Assembly: GCA_016165875.1 (NCBI GenBank)
Contig: JABBOT010000011.1
Coordinates: 15,083,808-15,147,807, forward strand
Direction: 5' to 3'
Origin: Acanthopleura granulata
Lineage: Eukaryota; Mollusca; Polyplacophora; Chitonida; Chitonidae
Length of the DNA stretch: 64,000 nucleotides
The notes under the pieces were generated by a model that saw only the letters and a list, made by a program, of their open reading frames with translations, did not search any database and was not told the DNA's origin. The position numbers were made by a program, and so were the translations under genes. This document shows positions 22,401 to 34,400 of this stretch, in pieces (position 1 is the first letter of the stretch; each line of letters starts with the position of its first letter).

Positions 22401-25400
22401 TCTCCATGGCCATACCGGACCATCATAATAACAACAACAACGACACTGTCTACATTCAAACTGAAAACAAACAGGAATAGCCACAGAGTTTTACTCTGCA
22501 AAGTTTGGGGATTATTAGCAAAATGAATGAACAAGTACACATACATGTATTTTACATATCACAGCATAGAAATTAATGGCTTATCCCCAAATGCAGCATA
22601 TAAGTCAACATATACAATATGCGTACGCTATAATCAAACCAAATACCTGGCTCTTAACACAAATAAATCGCGCTTCATCATCCCTCTAATTTTAAAGGTT
22701 TTCTCTCTAGCACCAAATGGTATCTTGAAAACTTGCATGATATGTGTAACTGCTCCCATCCAGCGCCCTTCAGCCCTGCCCAGCACCATTCACCCCCTGC
22801 CTCAAATGGGACGTTCCCACTCATCCAAAGCAGATGCATGTGTTCTCAGTCCTACAATGTGCAGGAGTTCAAATCAACTTTCCCTTCAGGAAACATTTCT
22901 TGCATTACTTTAAGCATTCCGTGTCTGAGACAATGTCTTTAATTCTAACACAAACTCATGCTGTCATGAATTTGCACATCAAAGTTGTAATGTACAAACA
23001 CCTTTAAACTGAGAATTCCGTACAAAAAAACTTGCAGTCTGACAGGTGTTATATAATCTGCTTCAAAGTGCATATTAATGTACATTACAACACATGCGCT
23101 GTGCATTTAAAACAGCCATATACCCAGACTGAAACAGAGCCCATGAACTGAAAACAGTGCATGCAATTTGTTTCATAATTCAACAGTCTCTGCACAGAAT
23201 AATCCAATCGAGGGATTTTCTCAACACTGTAAAACCCAGCCACATTTCATGTATACTGACAAACTATAAATTTGAATCGAAAATTTCACCACGAAAAGAG
23301 TACAATGAAAACATGAATTTTCAACATCAGAGCTCATGACACTCCGGAGTCTAACAACGAGGCATTTCACTGGCCAAGGTTAAGAGGTCTAAAACTGAAG
23401 CATCTCATTGGCTGAGGCCCTAAAATGGAGCATCTCATTGACCAATTCTATGAGGTTTAAAACTGAGGCTTCTCACTGGCTCAAGCAAAGAGGCCCAAAA
23501 GAGGCCCAAAACTGAAGCATCTAACTAGTTCTGAAACTAAGGCGACACACGGCCAAGGTTAAAAAAACAGAGACATTTTAAACTATTTGATCAGCAGGTG
23601 CTCCTTGATAACTTTCAATGATGCTTGTGGAACACAAACAAGTAAACATTGTTGTCCAGCCAATGCAATAAACCACAGGTAAGCCAACAGAATGAATGAT
23701 TACAGATTAACACCACATCGGCAGTATCTCAGCCACATCATGGCGACAAATCAATGGGCAATAAAGTTACAATCTGCAACAATAAAAACGGCAAGACATA
23801 GACCAAGGAATTAAGCATTGTGTTAGCAATTCTACCATTATTAAACACCATCTGGAATAGAAGTGGAAAGGTTGGCTTTATGCTTCGTTCCAGAAGTATT
23901 AACTCACCTGCAACAATTGTGTGTGGAGTAAAATGTATCTCATTACTGTTAAATGTATCAAGTATGTTAATTTGTTCGGTGTGTGTCAAACAACCGTACC
24001 ATCTATGTGCATATAACCAATACAACTGCACTCTGCCCAATGCAAGTCTTCGCACCTTACAGCAGTAGATTAGGTTTCATACAGTTAAATGGTTAGCTCT
24101 TAGTTTCAAACTGGTGTACATGTTTTTTTTTTTTCTACAACATGCATATATGTACATGTAACTGAGTAGGATCATGCATCAATTTGTGTAAGAAAATGTA
24201 AATTATTTTCAGTTTATTCAGCAAGGTTTTATACACATTTAGTTTATACTGCAGAGTACATCATACACTATATGCACAAGACTGAAATGCTTTTGAGATG
24301 AGGGAGTTACCTCCCTTCCCTGGCAGATGAACATACTCCAGACACCCAAATACAATGGATTAGCACTATTCTCACAAAGTTTCGATTCATAATCCAACGG
24401 ATCTCTGTTCCCAGAATTCTTCACTTTGGTAATCCACCACATCGGCACTGTTCCTACAAATCCGCCATCTGTAATGCACTGTAACAGAATTATTTCTGAA
24501 AATCCACTGGATCGGAATTGTTTCCTGAAATCCACCGTTCACAGTTCACTGGGTTAACAGCATCCACTGTTCCCTCAAATCCACCTTTTTGCAATCAACA
24601 CTCTTTCCACGAATCCAAAATTTCAGACATCTCCTCCCACCTCTGACAGTCTGGCCCACTGTAATTCCAATGTAATGCACACTTTCTTTGATACATGTCA
24701 GATCACACATTTTCAGTTCTTAATAATGTATTAACGGTAATAATGCAGAGTTAGCATCACCACTATACTGTCTACTTCTGGTTCCTGACTGACAGTCACT
24801 GAACAATTTTGAGGAGTCAATTTCAGTAGAATTACATGCCAAATGCATGATGAGACAAAATATCATAGGTAGAGTATGGTGAGAGCAATGATTAGCCAAT
24901 GGCTGTCCCTATCAAAAGCTGTCTGTAACATCTTAAAAACCCCATTCTCTGTACTCTGATTGGTCAGACAGACCATCATATAAGCAAAATTTGACTGTCA
25001 AGCTTTTGCTGTACACGGACACTACAAATCGCAGTGTACTGTTATCGTTGAAACACCGAAAGATTTTGGTCAAACCAGAGGCAGGGATATCATGCAATAT
25101 TCATGAAAGTTTCCAGCTGAAGGTTAAGTCACAGAAAGGAAATCCATATTTCCTCTCCATTTTTTCTTTTGGATGTCTTTGTTTTTACTTCAGTGCTCTA
25201 GGTTTGTTCAAAATGAACACCTGTGCTTGGATCAACCTGTCTGAAACGAAATCCGATTGTCGTCTGCAGGTCTAGTTCTAGCTCCATCGAAAGATTTCAC
25301 CAACAAATGTGTTCCACCATGAGGAGATACAGGTGTTGCTCACAGTTTTAATCGCAGCGTTTTGTATTTCTACCAATGAGAAATGAACTTTGGCATCTAG

Positions 25401-25414
25401 TGCAGAGTTTGCCA
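19440..25414 (-). other. SCHIP1: Probable SCHIP1 3' UTR and downstream DNA
   Basis: About 6 kb downstream of the SCHIP1 stop with no interspersed SINE and no coding exon on either strand. AATAAA signals on the - strand occur at 24213-24218, 22086-22091 and 19462-19467, so the transcript may end at any of these. A degenerate repeat is present at 23345-23560. The absence of SINEs, in contrast with both sides, fits a transcribed UTR, but this is inference. Confidence 0.45.
23345..23560. repeat. Degenerate tandem repeat, about 40-45 bp unit
   Basis: Repeated words AAAACTGAAGCATCTCATTG, GGCTGAGGCC and GAGGCCCAAAA recur about five times in diverged form. Confidence 0.5.
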
Positions 25415-25478
25415 TCATTTTCGTCGATCGACCTTTTTCTGTTTGATGTTCATCAAGGAAGCAAACTCCTGGGCACGT
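25415..25478 (-). CDS. SCHIP1: SCHIP1 terminal coding exon
   Basis: Acceptor GTGTTTTGCAG. Encodes [20 protein letters not shown] and stop TGA, a basic tail after the coiled coil, in the position of the vertebrate HAESQQKHMAEKM tail. Confidence 0.92.
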
Positions 25479-28400
25479 CTGCAAAACACACACACACAAA
25501 AAAGAAACAGGTGAAAATCTGAACTTTGAAAAAAAAAACAGTTCTGGAAAATTTTTAATAAAAACATTTTTTAAAACTGAAGTCTTCGCCCTTTTCATGC
25601 AAAACTAGGTGCTTACTGCTTTTGTTGTCTGACCAGTGGTTACAAGTAGATACTGGCAAGCAGTGCTGTTTTAGGAGCTGGGTATAATATACTGTACAGT
25701 TTTTCAGATTTAAAAGTACCCCTATTCAAGAAGACAGCTATCACATATATGAATTGCTCAGTTTGAAATATGACACTAAGTAAGGGGAAAAAAACATGCC
25801 CCCAAACCAGAGTATGTGCTAAAAATAAGAAATACAGTAAATTACCAAAAATGTCAAACCTGACTATGTTGCACACTTAGTTCTAATGGTCCTAGAAAGC
25901 TGTTCTGAGGTTTGTTTTCAAGGTTCGATAATATCCTTCCAAGACATGAAAATTTCAGCACCAAAAGTATTATTTCGCGACACTATATATTTGCTCCTCC
26001 AAATGCTCTGTTTTGGGTCATTTACCATATGCATGTGACAATGTCCATCTGTTATGAACACCAAAAATGAAACTAGAGCCAAGAGAAACATAAAAATGAC
26101 AAGACAGAAAAACCCTAATATCCAATTTCCTCAAACAAAACTCAACAGTAGACGTCTCTGCATGTTTAACTTAAAGACTTTTTTTTTCAACTGGGCAGAT
26201 TAAAATGAAACATTCAGTATCTATGATGAATGTCCCAAACACCCCAAACCAGGCAAACAACACTTAAGATCAATCTACAATTCCACAATCAATGTACCTG
26301 AAACCTTTACATACTCATTACAAAACAATACTACAAAATATAACTGTTCATGTTTATGACACTTTGGAAATATAATTATTATAATTACATTAATGACATT
26401 TAATCACAGCCATCATGTTATATTTCCTTTATATGATATTTTGTGGCCCAAACCCATGCCTACGAAAATTTTATTTGGCTTTTTTCGCCCTGGGAATAAC
26501 AATAGGGGAGTTTTGAGTTTGAACTTTTTAATTGCTAAAGTTGAAAAATGGCCTAATGTATCATGTGACCTGTCAAAATAGTTAGGCATCTGTTTATGAT
26601 CATATTGATTATATTAGTACATGGTCATCAGAAAAAAGTTTCAGAAAACGTTATTTAGAGGAGATGAACAAAAAGAAGTTCCTGAAGGAAAGACGTGTCA
26701 CAGGTGGCTCTACGACACAGTGCAAAAGCTGACTGGAAAATTCTGAAAGTCACACGATGCAGTGGGAATTTTTTTTATTTTTTTTTTTACCTTTAGCGAC
26801 AAAAAATCTACCCCTATTGCCAACAGGGTGTTAAGCCATAATCACTCATTTGTGACAAGCTGAGCTCTCATCTTCTACAATACAGAAGATGGGCTGCTGC
26901 AAAATAGCACTATATAGCACCTTGTAGTAACAATTACATAGGATTGGAGAAGAAATAAGTAAGAAATGAAGGTGAGAACAGAGGAAAGCATTGCATATGC
27001 ATGTACTCAGCAGTGCTGCTTTCTAAGACAGAAAGTGGAAATAGAGTGATTACAGTGGTATAGGCAAGACAAAAAACATAGAAATTCCAAAACAAACAGA
27101 TGAAACAGTATAGCCTTTTGAAGACTGCAAGTAATGGCACATAAGAATTATTAAATGGAATGTAATATGGTCAAAGCAGGTGAAATCACTGTTTATCTTT
27201 CATGTTGTTGTCCAAGTCAATACATGTATAATTCTCTTGCAAAAATTACAATCAAACGGGCTTCACAGTTTGGCCAATGAGCTCTCTGGCAATGAGCTTT
27301 CTGGCAATTTTAGGTCCCTACCTTTCAGATCTGTGGTCTGAGGTTTCTTTGTGTACACTGTAAACAACAGCTAAAGGTCTCAGTCTTAAATATTGAAAAA
27401 ACTGGCGTGTTGGAAAACCGGCAATTTGGTTCTCCACATGTTTTTTTCCATGCATGCACTAGTTTTAGCTAATTGCAATGCTTGCCCTGTTAAAACACAT
27501 ATGGGAAAGCAATGAATTTCACTTGGAAAAAAAAACTCTTCTTTTGCAGACCATGGTTGGATACATTACTTCCTGTAAATATGAACAATCAATACATTCC
27601 CACAATGTGGTGAGAATTCTAAGCTTACACACCCACACTAATGAGTGATGATCAAAGCCATTACTGGAGGGATCTGGTTGTTTCTCTGTTGCAAAATGCA
27701 ACAGGAATGGTTTCCTGTATGACAACATGCTACGATAAGGAATCTCTCATGATTCTAGTCAGGAAAACTTGTGTAATGGTTTAGCAGACATGGAATGGTG
27801 ACTCATTCATTTACCTGATCGGTCTTTTAATGATAATATAAGCTATACTCATGAATTCTTAACGTACAGCATCATCAGGCTAAGGTTCATAGGTGGTGAA
27901 ATCTAAGCCCGCAAATAGGTTCCTGATATTTTTGCCAACTTCCATTCGGACGAAGTCGTATGACCATGTTTTCATTTGTATGACAACACTTATATATTAC
28001 TGGACAAAGGCCTCTTTGGTGATACCACTTTCACCACAGGGGTGTTTTCAAAAATGTCAGGCGCCAATTTGCAAGCTTGGGAAACCAGGCTGCTTTGAGT
28101 CAACCAATGTTTGCTTAGGATCTGCAGACAAACCTCATAGGTAACTCAGATCAGACAGATGTGTCAAAGGTCAAGGGCATTTAATATGTTCAGCTGAATG
28201 AGCTCGCAATGGTTTCTGTTGTGAACTTGATTTATTTCATGGCCAACAGTCAGTTTCACTGTTGCAAAACTCCAGAGCGTCTGGAATAAACCGCCAACCT
28301 TTCGCAAGTTATTGACATACACTGCTATCTGCAATGTATTAATGTATGCACAACACGATGGAGGAAAGGAGCACTATGCAAAATTGCTGGATAGATGCAA

Positions 28401-31400
28401 TGGTGGAAAGCAAAGGATCTTCAACATTACAATGCACAAAGGGTCAAACTACAGCTTGTTCCCACCGAGGCCCCACAAACAAAGCATAGAAATCTACAAC
28501 TTTCCTTTCTGAAGCTGGCTTTGAACCTGCACCTGGAGCATTTTAGGGATTAAAAGGTAAGAGCTTTAACCGCTCAACCAGTGTCGACTGTAGAACTACA
28601 CTACAGAGAAATCTGTCAAGTGAAAATCAAAACCAAACTGTGACAGCACAATGCAAGACATTTACAGTTACAGCTTTCCAAAGGTACAGGCAAGGCTGCA
28701 AATGGGCAGTAAAAACTTTCCTAACTGTAAGTACAAAATGATGCAAGAGGAGGAAATTGCTGAACAAAAGTAAACAATCAAAGCTTATTTCCTTCTGTGG
28801 CATCTTTTCAGGAAATCAACAGCAGACATGACAAAACAAGCACCACGGCCGAGGAAACGAACGAAATGAAAAGTGTTAGACACCACAACCGAACGATACA
28901 AAAACTACATACAAGACAAGAACAAACACGTACATTGCGAAGAAATCTTCAAGGGCTTTGATCAGCGTCTAAAATAAATACATGTACATGAAGGAAAAAA
29001 ATCATAAGGCAAGTTCTCAATCTAATTTCTCAATCTGCTTCAGTCGATTTTGGATACAGTTTCACCAAATTTTGCTTCTAAGTGCGGTAAATAAACCAAC
29101 AATTCAGAACTATCGCTATTAGATGCAAGTAAAATAAAAACCAGGTTGAGAAATTAGGAAAATAACACGTACAAATTAATGCATCAAAGTTAAACAAAGT
29201 TTACTATAAACTGCTGACAAATTGCATACTCTGAAAGCTGCAGTGCTATGAAACGCTCCAATATGAGTTTGCTCCAAATGTTTGTGATATGATAATATAT
29301 GATGTGCTGTGCTCACACAAGAAGTCAACCATTGGTGTGGCAAGAAAGCTGTGTAAAAACTTATGTAAAAAAGGATACAAAAAGCTTTGGGAAATTCAAT
29401 ACACTGTGCACGATAAATTAGAGTTAAAATCTTTTTATGTAAGATATTTTAATTCACATATGATGATGTCTAATAACAGTGCATGCATTGTTCTCCCAGT
29501 GAAAATGTTTCATGTTGGAATAAAAAAAAAACCTTAAATTGACAAAACTTAAATAAAAAGGACGAAACAATGTTTATAGTTCAACACGCTAAAAAATATC
29601 AGTGTGATTTTCTGTACTATTAATTCGAATATTTGACTATCAACTTTCCTGAAGAAAAAAAATAACTTAAAGTGTTTTCCGAGGGTTTTATTCATTTTTA
29701 GGCTCTTGACTGTTGCTTCACACCATACTCAAGTCAGCCAGTTTTCATGTTGCAAGTTTGTACTGATGTTTCAAGGTCACCTTGTGAGATCTTCAATGTC
29801 AACCAGCATAGAATCCTGCTCCATATGTAGGTCATCTCTCTCCACCAGCATCCGTACCAAGTCTTCATTTAAATCTGAAGCACAGAAAAATGGATGAGTT
29901 TTCTCCAATTTTTTTTCTGGAAGAGCAGGAAACTACAATAAAAATACAAGCAGATACCTGTATATGCAGGCAGAGGGTCATGCACCAGGCGTTTTAAACA
30001 GCAATCCAGATTGTTTGATTGGTCAGGAGTGGGACACTCTCATGTATCACTCATACTATCATGGAAGTCAGTATCATGGGCTGGAGCTGACTATAACCCA
30101 GACAAACTTTCTCATGGATGATGATAAAATATCCACCTGCCAATCTGCTGCTTACGTGTAGAGCCAAACATCTACAAAAAATTAATGCCTTATATACCTT
30201 ATGGGTATAAAGATCAGGAATGAGAAATTTTAATGGTGAACCTATACCCGACCCTATTCCTAACGAACGCTCTATAAGTGCTTTCATGATAACCTATGAT
30301 GGTTTCAGAGTGTCACAATTCTGACAGAAAAACTGTTGGTTTTTAATTTGTCTGAGAGTTTAAACATGTGACTAACTGATGGCCGAGGAAATGCCCGTAC
30401 TTACTTTCTATTTGTGAATGCAGATCGTTCACTAAAACTTGAATCTGGGCCAGGTTCATCCCTTCCATCATCTTCCTCGTTAATTTATGTCTCCTTCCAT
30501 CTCCAAAACCAGGGATTCCAACCTGGAAGCCAGATTAAATGTAAAAGTACTGCAACTGATCTCAAGTTTCGCCAGGGAAAGTGCATTTTAAAGGCCATTA
30601 GATGTCTTAAAATATTACTTTTGGTGCTGAAATTTGCTTTTTCCAGTAGAATATTATCTACCTTTCGAAACACCTTTCTAAGATCTGTAGAACTCTCAAG
30701 AGTCATGCAATTGTTCAAGTTAATCATGGACGAATTGTAATTTATTTGGTTATTTATTAGATTGGTCTTTTATGCCGTACTCAAGAATATTTCACTTATA
30801 TGACAGCAGCAAGCAATACGTTGGGAGGAAATCGGGCAGAACCCAGGGGAAACCTACGACAATCCGCAGGTTTCTGGCAGACCTTCCCACGTACAGCCAG
30901 AGAGGAAGCCAGCTCGAGTTGTACTTGAACACACAGCGACGGCACTGGTGACAGGCACAAGGTCATAGCACCACACTGGCGCAATAACCCCCTGGTCGAA
31001 CTATAAGGTCATCTGCATGTAGGTTAGTGATCTAACAGAGCCTGCACACGTGGCATTTTCTGAGGCAACCACACGTATTTAACACAATTAAGTCAGGCAA
31101 GAAATCAACTTATTTCATAAGTGTCAAAGAGCCATGTGCCACCTAATATGTAGAACTGTACAAGCTCATGTTTCAATTACTTGATTTTTTGGACTGTGAT
31201 TTAAATACTTTATTTTAGATCCTTAACCTCCGGCCGTATGTGGGAAGGTCTGCAAGCACCTTGCGGATGGTCCTGGTTTCCCCCGGGCTTTGCCCGGTTT
31301 CCTCCCACCATAATGCTGGCCGCCGTCGTATAAGAGAAATATCCTTGAGTATGGCATAAAAATCAATCAAATAAATAAATCAAATTTATTTTAGATCATG

Positions 31401-34400
31401 TCTAAAACAAGTTACCACTTCAAACTCTGAAAAACTGTGGCAGTAAACTGCTCATTATATCAAGGTTTTATTTATTTATTTGACTGGTATTTTATGCCGT
31501 GCTCAAGAATATTTCACTACAAGCATTATGGCGGGAGGGAAACGGGTGGCGCTTGGATGAAACCCACGACCGTCCACAAGTTTCTATCAAGGTTTAAGTA
31601 ATGACTTAAAATCACTCTGTGGAATCGGCCCCGGGATAATTACCATATCAGCTATCGGTGATTTCTTCTTCATCTGTCTTTCCACTTCTAACTGCATGTG
31701 AGCCATGGTGCTGGCCTGTGAATGGAAGAAAACACAAATGGTCATCAGGAACAGCTTCTGTTTCCAAACATGTACATACTTGTACCTTTATTCTTTAAGA
31801 ACATGAAGAGCTTTCACCATGGGAGTCTGACACAGACTGTGCTGCAGTCATACATGTGTATCCTCATAGATTTGATTCATTTGTCTGGTGTTTTACACCG
31901 TACTCCAGAATATTTCACTTATACCACAGCAGCCAGCATTATGGTGGAATGAAACCGGGCAGGGGCAGGGGGAAACCCACGACCATCCCAAGGTTGCGGG
32001 CAGACTTTCCCACAAATGACTGGAAAGGAGGTCAGCATGAGCTGGATTTCAATTCACAAATGACCACACTGGTGAGATGCACCTGGGTCATTATGGATGC
32101 TCACCTCCTTGGCCACAGAGGCCTCTGTCTATTTATGCTCAGCCTCAACCAACACAGCAGGATGACCCACTGAACTAGTCTTCAATACTCATCCGACAGG
32201 GCCTAGCTTCCAGTAAATCTATTTGACTGTTTCTGAATAATTTCTAACTTGTAATGCGACATCGGGTTCATGGGTGGTAGGAACCAGAGTAAATTTATTT
32301 ATTTATTTATTTCATTGGTGTTTACGGCGAAATCAAGAGTATTTCACCTAAACAATCAGTCAGCATTATGGTGGGAGGGACCTGGGCAGAGCCCAGGGAA
32401 AACCCACGACCATCTGCAGGCTGCTGATTGACCTTCCAAGGTAAATTATGGATCTTCACCTGGTGCAGTTTTACTGTTGTGAAAATCCAAAAGTGTTTTA
32501 CCTTCAATTAGCCACAGCCAAACAAATAAAAAGTGAAACTTGACCCTCATAAACTCTGCTAAAAGTCTGCCCTTTCCCGACACAGGCATGCTGCACATGT
32601 ACTGTGTGCATACCTGAGCAAGGGCCAGCCTGGCCTCAGCTTGTAATCGGGCTTGTTTTTTAAAGAAATCTTCGTCCTCCACAGGTTCGTCTATCTTCAC
32701 AGTCAGCTCCCCTGATTTGTTTTTGGGTGGCGAACTGCCTAAAGGTTTCTTCTCGCTCTGTATAGGACTGGACTTTTTCTGGAAATAATCCAATACATCT
32801 GACTGTACAAATGATTACCGTAACTTTTCACTTGAGTTGTCTGAACTCCAAATATCCATTATCAACGCTAATGGTAGGAGATGAAGATGTACGTATGATG
32901 ATGATCATCATCGAAAACTTTCATCATGGGTTTCAGGATGTAATCAAAACCGTTTTCCACATACGAATGCTATGTTTATGGATGAAGGAAATCATGAGCA
33001 GGTAATGGTACAACCAACATTATCAAAACCCTGGTGAACTTCCTGACTTAAAGCTGCATGATTAATGAGTGCTGGGGTCAAGCCACTCAGAGTTGGATAA
33101 TCTGTCACATCGAGTCAGGTCATACTGGTCAAGAGGCTGGGAAATTCCAACAGAGTCAGCCGGCAAGAGACAAAAAATGTTCTCTTTTACATAAATACAG
33201 GTAGTTATTTTATCGTCATGGTGTCCTGTCCACTGAAATATGTGGGACTGTAGCATAGGTTTGCAGCCAGCGGGTGACCCCTATTCTGCCAAAATCAACA
33301 TGGGAGAAATATGGAAAATAAGGGAAAATTTGGAAATGATTGGAAACCCTGATTTCTAATTCTTGCTAAATCAATGGGCTGCTTTCAATGTCTAAATCTA
33401 TGTTTTTTGGTGGGGAAAAGCAAACACTAATCTCTGTAAAGATCAATGAACTTTGCCCTATAAAGTTACTTGGAAAAGGAGAAAAAACAACAACGAAAAA
33501 AAAAAGAGAAAAACAAAACTTTGTCCAATCCTGCAGGAAATGGTTTTAACCATTCCAGCCCTATGTGATTTCTTTTTCCAGCACAAAGTCACTTGTTTAT
33601 TCAATATTGACTTGCAAATGAGAGATTTTGATGGGCTACACAAAAGGTTCCAAATTGCAGTGCAACACATTTTTTTCTGCTGTGATGCTGTAGTGATTGG
33701 ATACTATCTAAGTGCTTTCTGAGCACACACAGAAGTGTGACGTAATCCAACAACAAACAAAGGAGCACACGGATTTGGTCCCCTCTGTTAGAGGTGGGGG
33801 GGAGGAGTTTTACGAGATTCCCTTTGTACCATTAGAATGTCTATACATGTATTAGTACCAATATATAGTCTCTGATTAAAATGAATGAATAGGGTCAAGG
33901 GTGAGTGTTTAGTAAATCTAGACATTTCACTCAGCCAGGGGTTATTTTTTCTTTTCAAAGCATATAATACAAATAGTTGGATAAATAATGTCTGTTTTGC
34001 ATGTAGTAACAGAAAGCCAAATGAAACTTACAGCATTTACAATGTCGTATGAAACAAGAATTTTTTAGAATCTTTCAGCAAGAAAATGCAACTTCCAAAA
34101 CAAAGCCCTTTTGGCATTTCCTAGCACGTCTGCAACACCCACAAGAAACAGGATAACAACTTTGTTTCCCTTTGTACCATTAAAATGTCTATACATGTAT
34201 TAGTAAAAATATACAGTCTCTGATGAAAATAAATGAATATGGTCAAGGGCAAGTGTTTAGTAAATCTAGACATTTCACTCGACCAGAGGTTATTTTTTCT
34301 TTTCAAAGCATATAATACAAATATTTGGATAAATAATGTCTGTTTTGCATGTAGTAACAGATAAAGAAAGCCAAATGAAACTCAAAGCATTCACAATGTT

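Larger units (their letters stand above)
25479..29780 (-). other. SCHIP1: SCHIP1 last intron
   Basis: A 4.3-kb intron. Holds one copy of the dispersed 160-bp repeat (25890-26025), an arm related to the 10.9-kb hairpin (28019-28076) and a tRNA-like fragment (28538-28602). A cryptic exon-like segment lies near 28927-28970. Otherwise AT-rich. Confidence 0.6.
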
